Below, one piece after another: positions 34,966 through 43,905 of a stretch of DNA of 64,000 nt. The notes under the pieces were generated by a model that was not told where the DNA came from, ran no database searches, and saw nothing but the letters and a program-made list of their open reading frames with translations. Location of the stretch: the NCBI RefSeq assembly GCF_009764645.1, contig NZ_RWIM01000061.1, forward strand, positions 37,869-101,868. Direction: 5' to 3'. The first letter of the stretch is position 1. Each line of letters starts with the position of its first letter. Both the position numbers and the translations under genes were made by a program. The DNA is from Pseudomonas sp. PB106 (lineage in GTDB: Bacteria > Pseudomonadota > Gammaproteobacteria > Pseudomonadales > Pseudomonadaceae).

Positions 34966-36081
34966 ATGACTCGTAGTGTTTATCTTTTAATGTTGGCAAG
35001 TCTCGCTTTGCAAGGTTGCATGTTTTCCCCCGGTCAATACCTCAGCACCAGTGACATCACCCGCCAGGGTGCCAGCGAAAGCAGCCGGGTCGAGCTGATT
35101 CCGATCACGCCCAAGCTGATTGCCATGAACCGCGCCACGCAAAAGCGTGAGTCGCTGCCGGCAGAGCTGCTGGCGACCCCGGCCGAGTACCGCATCGGCA
35201 ACAACGATGTCTTGTACATCACGGTGTGGGATCACCCGGAGCTGACGGCGCCGTCCGGTGCACAACAACAGATCGATGCCAACGGCCGACTGGTGCGCTC
35301 CGACGGCACGCTCTATTACCCGTTCATCAAGGAAGTCCAGGCCGCCGGCCGGACCATCCAGCAACTGCGCTCGGACATCGAACAGCGACTCTCGGCGTTC
35401 ATCGCCGAGCCGCAAGTGGATGTCGCGGTGTTGCGTTTCGCCAGCCAGAAAGTCGTGGTCACCGGTGCGGTGACCAAGGCCGGGCCGCAAGCGATTTCCA
35501 CCAACCCGCTGAGTGTGGTCGAAGCCCTCGGCTCGGCCGGTATCGACACCAACAATGCTGATTTGTCCGGGTTGTTGCTGACGCGCAAGGGCCGCACCTA
35601 TCCGCTGAATCTCGACTCGCTCAATCAACAGGATTCCGAGTTGCAGAACGTCTACCTCAAGGGCGGCGATCAGCTGTATCTGCCGTACAACGACAACAAG
35701 CGCATCTACGTGATGGGCGAGGTCAACCAACCGCGCGCACTGAGTTTCAAGACCGCAACCATGAACCTCACCGACGTGCTCGGTTCGGTCGGCGGCCTGG
35801 CCCAGACCACCTCCAATGGCAACGCGGTGTATGTCATTCGTGGCGTGGAAAATCTCGACGTCGAGCCGGCGAAGATCTATCAGCTCGAAGCCGAGTCGCC
35901 GACCGCCATGGCGCTGGCTTCGCACTTCGAAGTTCGCCCGCAGGACGTGGTGTATGTCGGGCCTGCCAACGTGACTCGCTGGAACCGTCTGATCAGTCAA
36001 TTGGTGCCGTCGGCATCGCTTGTCGGCACTGGCGCTTCCGCTGCGAAGAACTGGAGCGAATACAGTAACAACAGCAAATAA
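34966..36081 (+). CDS. Outer-membrane polysaccharide export lipoprotein (Wza-like)
   Basis: This 371-residue OPX protein forms the outer-membrane exit channel with the Wzc-like protein. The lipobox is LALQGC (Cys18). The Poly_export domain starts with YRIGNNDVLYITVWDHPEL and contains DANGRLVRSDGTLYYPFIKEV. SLBB-like repeats follow (VVVTGAVTKAGP, IYVMGEVNQP). The C-terminal region probably forms the amphipathic barrel helix. It lies upstream of the YjbF/G/H homologues with short gaps, so they form one operon. Confidence 0.93.
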   Translation: MTRSVYLLMLASLALQGCMFSPGQYLSTSDITRQGASESSRVELIPITPKLIAMNRATQKRESLPAELLATPAEYRIGNNDVLYITVWDHPELTAPSGAQQQIDANGRLVRSDGTLYYPFIKEVQAAGRTIQQLRSDIEQRLSAFIAEPQVDVAVLRFASQKVVVTGAVTKAGPQAISTNPLSVVEALGSAGIDTNNADLSGLLLTRKGRTYPLNLDSLNQQDSELQNVYLKGGDQLYLPYNDNKRIYVMGEVNQPRALSFKTATMNLTDVLGSVGGLAQTTSNGNAVYVIRGVENLDVEPAKIYQLEAESPTAMALASHFEVRPQDVVYVGPANVTRWNRLISQLVPSASLVGTGASAAKNWSEYSNNSK

Positions 36082-36092
36082 GGTCGCCGACT

Positions 36093-36758
36093 TTGAACAT
36101 TCTGAAAGTTGGCCTGTGCCTGATGGCGGCCTCGTTGCTGTGTGGTTGTAACCCGTTGATGAGCGCGTCCTTGAACAACCTCAAGGCTGCGGTGGTCGGC
36201 CCGGATGAAGTGGACGTGACGGCAGCCGAAGTAGCCGGGGTCAATTATCCGCAACTGAAACTGACCACACCTTCGGGCTCCGGGGTGTTGGCGCTGATGC
36301 GCGAACGGGAGGACCTGCAGTTCTGGGTCGCGTCCGGCAAACAGGTGCTGTTGCTGCGCGATGGCCTCGCCGTGCGCAGCGTCGGCCTGGGCCTGGAAGG
36401 CGATCTCGACGGCACGCGGCTGTCCGATAATTCGCCGTTCAAACAAGGTTTGCATCAAGTGGCGGATGGTTTCACCACGCGGCGCTGGATCGACCTCTAC
36501 AAGGGTCAGGAAGTCGGGGTGATCGTCAACAGCCGCTTCTCCCGCCGCTCCGAACAAACCCTGCAGATTCTCGACAAGGAATACACCGTGCTGCGTGTCG
36601 ATGAGCAGATTGATGCGCCGGCCATCGGCCTGCGCGCGACCAATCATTACTGGGTCGACCCGCGCGACGGTTTCATTTTGCAGAGCGAGCAGCAGTTGAC
36701 CTCGCAGTTGCGCGTCAAGGTTGTGCAACTCACGCCTGATCGCAGGCACCTGCCGTGA
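36093..36758 (+). CDS. YjbF/GfcB family lipoprotein
   Basis: This 221-residue protein has a lipoprotein signal (ASLLCGC, Cys19) and the YjbF domain, recognisable in VWDHPEL-free segments such as REDLQFWVASGKQVLLLRDGLAVRSVGL (about residues 70-97) and ATNHYWVDPRDGFILQSEQ. YjbF proteins are needed for secretion of exopolysaccharide of the Yjb/Gfc type. The start is a TTG at 36093. Its stop overlaps the next gene start (TGATG). Confidence 0.8.
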   Translation: MNILKVGLCLMAASLLCGCNPLMSASLNNLKAAVVGPDEVDVTAAEVAGVNYPQLKLTTPSGSGVLALMREREDLQFWVASGKQVLLLRDGLAVRSVGLGLEGDLDGTRLSDNSPFKQGLHQVADGFTTRRWIDLYKGQEVGVIVNSRFSRRSEQTLQILDKEYTVLRVDEQIDAPAIGLRATNHYWVDPRDGFILQSEQQLTSQLRVKVVQLTPDRRHLP

Positions 36759-37516
36759 TGCGTCTAAGGATGTTATCGGCGGGCCTGATGTTGATCGCCA
36801 GTGTCAGTCAGGCGGCTGTCACGGTGTCGGGCGATGTCGCCAACCCCGGGCCGGTCGAGTTGCCACCGGGCGGGCGCTTGCTCGACGTGATCGGCGAAGC
36901 GGTGCCGAATGCCGAAGGTTACTGGCTGGCGGGTGCCTTGCTGCGCCAGTCGCTGATTGAGGAGCAGGCGCGCCTCAAGGTCGGCGTGCTGTTTGATCTG
37001 GATGTGTTGCGGCGCATGGCGATGCTGTTCGACCGGCCGAGTCGCGCGGCGTTGGCGCAGCGCATGGCTGAAGAAGTGCGGCAGATGCCAGTGACCGGGC
37101 GGCAGATCGCCGATCTCGACCCGGTCGCACTGGAAGTCGGTTTCGCGCGCAACATTCGCCTCGACGATGGCGATCAGTTGATCTATCCGAAACGGGTCGA
37201 CGAAGTCGAAGTGTTCGGCGCCGTCGCCACGCCGTGTCATCTGCCGTATCAGCCGTTGCAAGAGGCCCGTGAATACTTGCAGGGCTGCTCGATTCTCAGC
37301 GATGCCGAAGCCGATTACCTGTGGCTGATTCAGCCCAACGGCGCCTCGCAACGGGTCGGCATCGCGCACTGGAATCGCGAGAGCGGGCACTTTCCCGTGG
37401 CCGGCAGCAAGATTCTGGTGCCGCTGAAAAATGATGATCTGGATCCGCCTCTACCTGAACTGAATCAGCAGTTGGCCGAATTTATTGCCACGCAGCTGGC
37501 CGAGGTGGTTCGTTGA
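36758..37516 (+). CDS. YjbG/GfcC family periplasmic protein
   Basis: This 252-residue protein has a signal peptide (LIASVSQA|AVTVSG). It also has SLBB/ubiquitin-like beta-grasp features: VTVSGDVANPGPVELPPGGRLLDVI resembles the start of an SLBB domain, and VFGAVATPCHLPYQP a second. GfcC of E. coli is a periplasmic partner of the Wza-type channel. The ATG at 36758 overlaps the upstream stop; a GTG three bases earlier is also in frame. Its stop overlaps the next gene. Confidence 0.8.
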   Translation: MRLRMLSAGLMLIASVSQAAVTVSGDVANPGPVELPPGGRLLDVIGEAVPNAEGYWLAGALLRQSLIEEQARLKVGVLFDLDVLRRMAMLFDRPSRAALAQRMAEEVRQMPVTGRQIADLDPVALEVGFARNIRLDDGDQLIYPKRVDEVEVFGAVATPCHLPYQPLQEAREYLQGCSILSDAEADYLWLIQPNGASQRVGIAHWNRESGHFPVAGSKILVPLKNDDLDPPLPELNQQLAEFIATQLAEVVR

Positions 37517-39591
37517 AGTTACGTTTTGCAGCTGTGTTGTTATTGCCCTGCGGTCTGGCCCATGCCGAGCCGCGCATCACCCAGAATGACTTCGGTGGCA
37601 CCGGTCTGTTGCAGACGCCGACCGCGCGCATGGCCCCGGCCGGCGAATTGAGCGTCAACGCCAACCGCACCGAACCGTACAGCCGCTACAGCGTTTCGTT
37701 GCAACCGCTGGACTGGCTCGAAGGCTCGTTTCGCTACACCGCGATCACCAACCGGGCATACGGATCGGAGGCTCTGAGCGGCAGCCAAAGCTATAAGGAT
37801 AAGGCGGTCGACGTCAAAGTCCGGCTGTGGCAGGAAAGTCACTGGTTGCCCGACGTGGCGCTGGGCTTCCGAGATATCGGTGGTACCGGTTTGTTCTCCA
37901 GTGAATTTTTCGTCGCCAACAAACGCTTCGACAATTTCGACTTCAGCGCCGGGATTGCCTGGGGTTATCTGGGTAATCGCGGCGACCTCGACAACCCGTT
38001 GGGCTACGTCAGTGATCGCTTCGATACCCGGCCCGAACTCGAAGGCACCGGTGACGTCAACTCGGGCTCTTACTTTCGCGGTCGGCCGTCGCTCTTCGGT
38101 GGTGTGAGCTATCAGACGCCGTGGGATCGTCTCAGCCTGAAGCTTGAATACGAAGGCAACGATTACAAGAACGAGCCGAAGGACAACATCATCAAGCAAG
38201 ACTCGCCGATCAACCTCGGCGCGGTGTTCAAAGTGGCAGATTCAGTCGACGTCAGCGCCGCGTGGGAGCGCGGGAATACGGCGATGTTCGGCATCACCTT
38301 TCACACCAATTTCGCTACCCGCAAGGCACCCGCCAAGACGTACGATCCGACCCCAGAACCGCTGCCGGCGAAGGCGCCGACCACGGCGATGGATCAGGTC
38401 AACTGGGCCAACGTTTCGCAGCGCCTGCAGCAGAACGCTGGCTACAAAGTCGAGCGCATCACCCAGCGTGATTCCGAGCTGATCGTCTATGGCGAGCAGC
38501 AGCGTTATTTCCATTCGTCCAAGGCTGTCGGGCGGGCGAGCCGTGTGCTCGATAACAGCGTCAACGACGACATCGACTGGTTCACCATGGTCAACAAGCG
38601 CTACGACTTGCCGGTGGAAGAAACCAGCGTGCCGCGCCAGACCTTCCGTGAAGTGATCAATAACGAAGAGCCGTTGGAGTCGTTGCACCGCACCACCGAG
38701 ATCAACCCGGCGATGCCGCACAACGAGAAAACCCTCTACACCGAAGCACCGCAGCATTTCAGTTATGGCGTGGGGCTGGGCTTCAAGCAGAACGTCGGTG
38801 GCCCGGATGGCTTGCTCTATCAATTCACCGCCGATGCCGACGCCGAATACCGCTTCAATCGCAACACCTGGTGGAACGGTTTGCTCAGCACCAACCTGGT
38901 CAACAACTTCGACAAATTCGTCTACGACGCACCGAGCGGTTTGCCTCGTGTGCGTACGGATTTGCGTCAGTACCTGACCACCTCCGATACGACCATGCCG
39001 CTGTTCCAGGTCAGCCATGCCGAGCAATTGGATAAAGACCTGTATGGCATGGTGTATGGCGGTTATCTGGAGTCGATGTTTGCCGGTGTGGGCGGTGAAG
39101 TGCTGTTCCGTCCGACCGGTGAGCGCTGGTCGGTGGGGGCGGATATCAACTGGGTGCGTCAGCGGGATTTCGATCAGGGCTTTGCGTTGCGCGATTACTC
39201 GGTGGTGACCGGGCACATCACTGGCTATACCGATCTGCCGTTCGATACGCTGGCGGCGGTGAGCGTCGGGCGATATCTGGCCGGGGATTGGGGCGGCACG
39301 CTGGACATCTCCCGCGAGTTTTCCAACGGTGTGCGCTTCGGTGCCTGGGCAACGATCACCACGGCGAGCAGCGCCGAGTATGGCGAAGGTAGTTTCGACA
39401 AAGGCCTCTACCTGTCCATCCCGTTCGACGAAATGATGAGCATGTCGACCATGCGCCGCGCCAACCTGGTGTGGGCCCCGCTGACCCGTGACGGTGGTGC
39501 ACGTTTGAACCGCAGCTTCCAATTGCACTCGATGACCGATAGCCGGGAAGGGGACATGTTCTATCGCAATTTCGAGAAGATTACGGAGTAA
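37513..39591 (+). CDS. YjbH/GfcD family outer-membrane protein
   Basis: This 692-residue protein has a signal peptide (LLLPCGLAHA|EP) and a body rich in alternating aromatic and polar strands, as in large outer-membrane barrels. The start NDFGGTGLLQTPTARMAPAGELSVNANRTEPYSRY and the LGFRDIGGTGLFSSEF segment are YjbH hallmarks. YjbH homologues are thought to secrete or anchor the polymer. The start is a TTG at 37513 inside the previous stop (TTGA) with GAGGTGG upstream. It is the last gene of the export operon before the repeat array. Confidence 0.85.
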   Translation: MKLRFAAVLLLPCGLAHAEPRITQNDFGGTGLLQTPTARMAPAGELSVNANRTEPYSRYSVSLQPLDWLEGSFRYTAITNRAYGSEALSGSQSYKDKAVDVKVRLWQESHWLPDVALGFRDIGGTGLFSSEFFVANKRFDNFDFSAGIAWGYLGNRGDLDNPLGYVSDRFDTRPELEGTGDVNSGSYFRGRPSLFGGVSYQTPWDRLSLKLEYEGNDYKNEPKDNIIKQDSPINLGAVFKVADSVDVSAAWERGNTAMFGITFHTNFATRKAPAKTYDPTPEPLPAKAPTTAMDQVNWANVSQRLQQNAGYKVERITQRDSELIVYGEQQRYFHSSKAVGRASRVLDNSVNDDIDWFTMVNKRYDLPVEETSVPRQTFREVINNEEPLESLHRTTEINPAMPHNEKTLYTEAPQHFSYGVGLGFKQNVGGPDGLLYQFTADADAEYRFNRNTWWNGLLSTNLVNNFDKFVYDAPSGLPRVRTDLRQYLTTSDTTMPLFQVSHAEQLDKDLYGMVYGGYLESMFAGVGGEVLFRPTGERWSVGADINWVRQRDFDQGFALRDYSVVTGHITGYTDLPFDTLAAVSVGRYLAGDWGGTLDISREFSNGVRFGAWATITTASSAEYGEGSFDKGLYLSIPFDEMMSMSTMRRANLVWAPLTRDGGARLNRSFQLHSMTDSREGDMFYRNFEKITE

Positions 39592-39619
39592 GCGCAGATC
39601 TCCGAAGCACCTCTGAAAC

Positions 39620-40377
39620 CTGTGGGAGCTGGCTTGCCAGCGATGAGGTCGGCACATTCAATATTGATATTGGCTGACCCACCGCCATCGCTGGCGAGCC
39701 AGCTCCCACAGGTCATGTGTCTAGCCACAAATCCCGAGCCAACCACAAATCCCTGTGGGAGCTGGCTTGCCAGCGATGAGGCCAGCACCTGCACCATTGA
39801 TGTCGCCTGACACAGCGCCATCGCTGGCGAGCCAGCTCCCACAGGTCATGTGTCTAGCCACAAATCCCGAGCCAACCACAAATCTCTGTGGGAGCTGGCT
39901 TGCCAGCGATGAGGCCAGCACCTGCACCATTGATGTCGCCTGACACAGCGCCATCGCTGGCGAGCCAGCTCCCACAGGTCATGTGTCTAGCCACAAATCC
40001 CGAGCCAACTACAAATCCCTGTGGGAGCTGGCTTGCCAGCGATGAGGCCAGCACCTGCACCATTGATGTCGCCTGACACAGCGCCATCGCTGGGGAGCCA
40101 GCTCCCACAGGTCATGTGTCTAGCCACAAATCCCGAGCCAACTACAAATCCCTGTGGGAGCTGGCTTGCCAGCGATGAGGCCAGCACCTGCAACATTGAT
40201 GTCGCCTGACACAGCGCCATCGCTGGCGAGCCAGCTCCCACAGGTCATGTGTCTAGCCACAAATCCCAAGCCAACTACAAATCCCTGTGGGAGCTGGCTT
40301 GCTCGCGAAGGCGCCCGTACAGTCGACATCCCTGTTGCCTGACCCACCGCTTTCGCGAGCAAGCTCGCTCCCACAGT
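39620..40377. repeat. Tandem array of REP doublets, period 133 bp
   Basis: Five consecutive 133-bp units start at 39620, 39753, 39886, 40019 and 40152, and a sixth partial unit starts at 40285. Each holds two inverted family I REPs around a ~45-base spacer, plus a ~40-base link (TCATGTGTCTAGCCACAAAT...). Units 2-5 differ by only a few bases; unit 1 has a different inner spacer; the sixth switches to family II halfway. The 62- to 84-codon open frames inside are artefacts of the repeat. No gene lies in the 875 bp between yjbH and wcaJ. Confidence 0.95.
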
Positions 40378-40422
40378 TTTTGCATTCCTCTGCATCCACT
40401 CACGCCGGCAAATCCCAGCCAC

Positions 40423-40446
40423 AAAAAAGGGGACTTTCGTCCCCTT
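40423..40446 (-). terminator. Intrinsic terminator after the wcaJ-type gene
   Basis: On the minus strand AAGGGGAC / GTCCCCTT with a 4-base loop is followed by a T-run. It lies 21 bp past the stop. Confidence 0.88.
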
Positions 40447-40466
40447 GCGATGTGCAGCTTCAAACC

Positions 40467-41861
40467 TCAGTAAATATCCTTCGACAGCAATGTAAACGGC
40501 GTCTTCACCAGGATCTTCAGATCCAGCCACAACGACCAGCTGTTGATGTACTGCAGGTCAATTTCCACACGTTTCTGCATCTTGTCGAGGGTGTCGGTTT
40601 CACCGCGGCAGCCGCTGATCTGAGCCAGCCCGGTGATACCCGGTTTAATCCGGTGGCGGGCCATGTAGGCGAGGATTTTCCCCGAGTAGAAGTGGTTGTG
40701 CGCAACAGCGTGCGGGCGCGGCCCAACCAGTGCCATGTGCCCCTGCAAGACGTTGAACAGTTGCGGCAATTCATCCAGCGAAGTGCGACGGATAAAACGA
40801 CCGACTGCGGTAATGCGCGAGTCATTGCGGCTGGCCTGTTTCACTTCGCGGTCATCGTGAACACGCATCGAGCGAAATTTCCATACCTTAATCACCTTGC
40901 CGTTCCAACCGTGGCGATCCTGCTTGAAGAACACCGGCCCCGGCGAGTTGATCTTCACCGCCAGCGCGATGATCAGCAGGATCGGACTCAGCGCAATGAT
41001 TGCCAGAAACGCCACGGTTTTCTCGACCAGGCTCTTGCTCAACGCAGCAGTCGGGCGGCTGGTCAGCGGACTCTCGTTGAGATAGATCGCCGGCAGACCG
41101 TCCACGACTTTCACCGAGTGATTGAGCAGGGTCAGGCTGTTGAGGTCCGGCACCCACACCACATCAACGTTGGCGCCGAGCAAATCGCCATAAATCGCTT
41201 CGATTTTCGCGGCTTCACACAGCGGCAGAGTGATGTACAAACGACGGATGTCATGGGCTTCGATCAGCTTCAGCAAATCTTCCTGAGCGCCGACCACACG
41301 CGGCGCATCTTTACCCAGCGCCGACACATCACCGTTGCTGACCAAACCTACCAATGGCAGGTTTTCCAGTTGGCTGAGCTTCTTCGCCAGACCCAGCGCC
41401 AAGTCACCAGTACCAACGATCAGCGTCTTGTGTTCACTTTTGCGCGAGCGCTGGTAGTACTTGGAAAACGCGTGCAACGGCGCATAGAGAAACGCCTGAC
41501 CGAGGAAGCCATACACCGCCCAGCTCAGAATCACCTGCCGCGAAAACAACTCATCGGCCTGGCAAACAAACGCAATGCAAGCCAGCGCGGCCATGGTCAT
41601 CGACCACCCCATGAACAGCCGACCCAGACCGGTCAGGTAGTTATCGCGTTTGCGATAGACACCGCTGAACGTATACGCCGGCACCGAGGCCAATACCGCC
41701 AGGGTGGCGCACATTCGGTAGTAGAACGCGACCGTCCCGGTGTGATGCTCGGCGAGGATGAACAGCAGCGTTACCACAAAGCCCTGCGCCAGCGCCCATT
41801 GGCCCCAAAAGGTCAGTCCCTTGAGGCCTGTGCTTCGATTGATACTTAGAGAAAGATCCAT
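40467..41861 (-). CDS. Undecaprenyl-phosphate glucose phosphotransferase (WcaJ/WbaP-type initiator)
   Basis: It starts each repeat unit by transferring a hexose 1-phosphate, probably glucose, to undecaprenyl phosphate at the inner membrane. It has 464 residues: four N-terminal helices (to ~residue 140), a CoA-binding-like central domain (TLIVGTGDLALGLAKKL), a fifth hydrophobic segment (~275-300) and the catalytic domain. Catalytic motifs are KFRSMRV, RRTSLDELPQLFNVL, LVGPRPH and KPGITGLAQISG. The start at 41861 has GGGGA upstream; the in-frame ATG at 41885 is less likely. It is transcribed towards the export operon. Confidence 0.92.
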   Translation of the reverse strand: MDLSLSINRSTGLKGLTFWGQWALAQGFVVTLLFILAEHHTGTVAFYYRMCATLAVLASVPAYTFSGVYRKRDNYLTGLGRLFMGWSMTMAALACIAFVCQADELFSRQVILSWAVYGFLGQAFLYAPLHAFSKYYQRSRKSEHKTLIVGTGDLALGLAKKLSQLENLPLVGLVSNGDVSALGKDAPRVVGAQEDLLKLIEAHDIRRLYITLPLCEAAKIEAIYGDLLGANVDVVWVPDLNSLTLLNHSVKVVDGLPAIYLNESPLTSRPTAALSKSLVEKTVAFLAIIALSPILLIIALAVKINSPGPVFFKQDRHGWNGKVIKVWKFRSMRVHDDREVKQASRNDSRITAVGRFIRRTSLDELPQLFNVLQGHMALVGPRPHAVAHNHFYSGKILAYMARHRIKPGITGLAQISGCRGETDTLDKMQKRVEIDLQYINSWSLWLDLKILVKTPFTLLSKDIY

Positions 41862-42254
41862 ACGGTATCCCCAAAAGACGTCCATTCAGGTTTCAACAGT
41901 TGAAATCCGAGTTGTTATGCAGACTTATTGTTTTTGTTTTAACGAGTGTCCTGAGGTAACAACATCGATATGCCGAACTGTCTTCAGTCAATAGACTAAG
42001 TTATTGGCTGGAATGGTGTCTGACGAGTTCTAACAAGATGGCACAGTGCCAACTTTCTAATAATTAAATAGCGCACTGTTAGAAAAGGTCGTAGAGCGAG
42101 GGGTGAATTAATCGTGTTGTATTTGTTACTGTTGGAGGGGTGGAGGCAGGGATGTCTGAAGAAGCAGGAGAAGGGAGGTGAAACCAAACAGAGTGCTCTT
42201 CTTGTTGTTGTAATCGCACTTTATCTGTTTGTTTTATAGGAAGGTCAGCTGTGC
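41862..42254. other. AT-rich intergenic region with no gene
   Basis: About 390 bases lie upstream of the wcaJ-type gene and downstream of the first winged-helix regulator. Short open frames here have no coding character. It probably holds the wcaJ promoter; I could not pick a convincing -35/-10 pair. Confidence 0.6.
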
Positions 42255-42887
42255 TTACGCGACCACTTCCTGGATCAGGCAATAACCGCGATTGCGCACC
42301 GCACGGAACAGTCGCTCGCCGTTGCTGGCATGCTTGAATTTATCTTGCAGACGACTCAGGCACATTTCCAGACCGCGATATTGCTCTGGCTCTCGACCGA
42401 TGCTCAGAATCAGCTCGTCCCGACTGACAACGCGCTCTTCATGAGTGAGCATTTTGCGTACCAGTGCTGTTTCAAGACCGGTAAGACTGATTTCGATATC
42501 GTCTTTACTCAGTGCGCCCTGATCATTGTCCAGATGCCAGGTCTCGCTCGCCGGCATATGGCCTTCGATGGCAGGTGGCATGTTGCTGCTTTCTGCGTTT
42601 ATTGCCGGGGCATTCTGGAAAGGATTAGCCGATTGCGCTGCCAGCCATTCGGACTCAAGCGTGGCCAGTATTCGCTGAGTATCGTGTTCAATACTGCGCG
42701 GCGCATTTTTTCGACTGATGTTCGGATATGTGAACTCCATCACCATTGGAGCGGAAGAGGGCGAGTCAACGCCTTCAAACGAATTGAAGCGTTCGCTGGA
42801 CAGGATGCTCTCCAGTTCACGTTGCGACGTTGTGCTATGAGTCACGACAACAAAATATTTCCTTGGGAGGGTTGTACTAGTTTCCAT
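42255..42887 (-). CDS. Orphan winged-helix transcriptional regulator (first)
   Basis: This 210-residue protein has an OmpR/PhoB-type winged helix at the C terminus (about residues 125-208: ISLTGLETALVRKMLTHE..., the recognition part GLEMCLSRLQDKFKH, wing LFRAVRNRGYCL). The N-terminal ~110 residues do not form a normal receiver: no acidic pocket, phosphorylatable Asp or Lys is seen, and the middle is Pro/Ser/Asn-rich. GGAGAGAG precedes the ATG. Together with the second regulator it sits between wcaJ and uppP, so control of the polysaccharide locus is a reasonable inference. Confidence 0.75.
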   Translation of the reverse strand: METSTTLPRKYFVVVTHSTTSQRELESILSSERFNSFEGVDSPSSAPMVMEFTYPNISRKNAPRSIEHDTQRILATLESEWLAAQSANPFQNAPAINAESSNMPPAIEGHMPASETWHLDNDQGALSKDDIEISLTGLETALVRKMLTHEERVVSRDELILSIGREPEQYRGLEMCLSRLQDKFKHASNGERLFRAVRNRGYCLIQEVVA

Positions 42888-43164
42888 GTCTCTCTCCTAA
42901 ATACACACCAAAATTGGCTAAAAGATAAATCGGCAGGCGAGCAATGACTTCCTCGGAAGTAATCGATAGGCAGGGTCTGGGCCCAAAGTTGGCCCTCGAT
43001 GAATTCCACTCGAACTGCTGCTATGTTATGGAGTTTTATTGTTATGGGTCGTGTTGCCGCGCTCATTCAATTGCTTGATTTTCAGCAGGGGTAAAGCAGA
43101 ACAGGAGCTATATGGTTGCATCAGACGATCCTTCGTTCGTATGCAAAAGGGATGGCTGCATTGA

Positions 43165-43905
43165 TCAGGCAGTCGATATCAGGCCCCGCATCAGGCGATA
43201 GCCGTAGCCGCGGATGCTCTGAATCGCGTTTGTACCATACATGTCCTTGATTTTTCCACGCAAGCGGCTGATTGATTTTTCCAGCGCTCGAGGGTCGTAG
43301 AAATTGGTATTGAGGCCCATGATGTTGGCAATTTCATCATGGCTCAGAATGTGATTACTGGTTTGTGCAAAGGCTTCGAGGATCTTCATCTCGGCAAACG
43401 AGATGTCGAGTTTCTTGCTTGTATCCATCAGGCAGATACGCGTCGGGTCGAGTGTGAGATTGATATCCCTTTGCCACTCTTCACTGTTGAAGAACTCGCC
43501 CAGCAACTCGGCACCCTCCTCGGAAAGGGTATTGAGCTTGATACAAAAGTCCGCACCGGCAAGATAGTACTTGATCTTGTTGAAGGCACCGCGCCCAGTG
43601 ATGACTGCGCAAATGATCGGTTTCAAGTTGTCGTTGCGCAGATTTTCCACCAGCGCGAGATTGTCCTCGAGCGCTTGTGGGCTGTCGATGACCAGGAAGA
43701 TCGCCCGATACGGAGCAGATTGTTCATTGAACTGATATGAATGCGCGTACGAGTTGGCTTCTAATGCCATATCAGTTCGCACGTGCCTGGCGACCAGCGC
43801 TCTAAAATGTTCAGCCACGCCACGGGTGCGACCCAGAGTAAGAACTCCAGGTTCGTCATTTGTCGGGCGCGGGCTTCTAGGCGCTAAGTTCCCTGAGAGC
43901 ATCAT
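43165..43905 (-). CDS. Orphan winged-helix regulator with pseudo-receiver (second)
   Basis: This 246-residue protein has an N-terminal alpha/beta domain that resembles a decayed receiver (YRAIFLVIDSPQALEDNLAL, PIICAVITG, GADFCIKLNTL, where a Lys stands near the receiver Lys position). The acidic pair and phosphorylation Asp are not convincing. The C-terminal winged helix (~165-243) has LDISFAEMKILEAF, ALEKSISRLRGKIK and IQSIRGYGYRLM. It may respond to a ligand or partner and not to a kinase. A downstream ATG three bases later is an alternative start. It lies 277 bp upstream of the first regulator on the same strand. Confidence 0.75.
   Translation of the reverse strand: MMLSGNLAPRSPRPTNDEPGVLTLGRTRGVAEHFRALVARHVRTDMALEANSYAHSYQFNEQSAPYRAIFLVIDSPQALEDNLALVENLRNDNLKPIICAVITGRGAFNKIKYYLAGADFCIKLNTLSEEGAELLGEFFNSEEWQRDINLTLDPTRICLMDTSKKLDISFAEMKILEAFAQTSNHILSHDEIANIMGLNTNFYDPRALEKSISRLRGKIKDMYGTNAIQSIRGYGYRLMRGLISTA

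Noticed and set aside
39622..40342. Repeated 62- to 84-codon open frames on both strands
   Set aside because: They are created by the 133-bp REPIN array; the same peptide recurs because the DNA repeats, with no start signals and no family.
39620..40377. Possible CRISPR array (regular spacing of palindromic repeats)
   Set aside because: The whole 133-bp unit, including the 'spacers', is repeated almost unchanged. Repeats are inverted REPs and no cas genes are present.
41996..42282. Two short minus-strand frames between wcaJ and the first regulator
   Set aside because: AT-rich, no ribosome-binding site, no coding bias.
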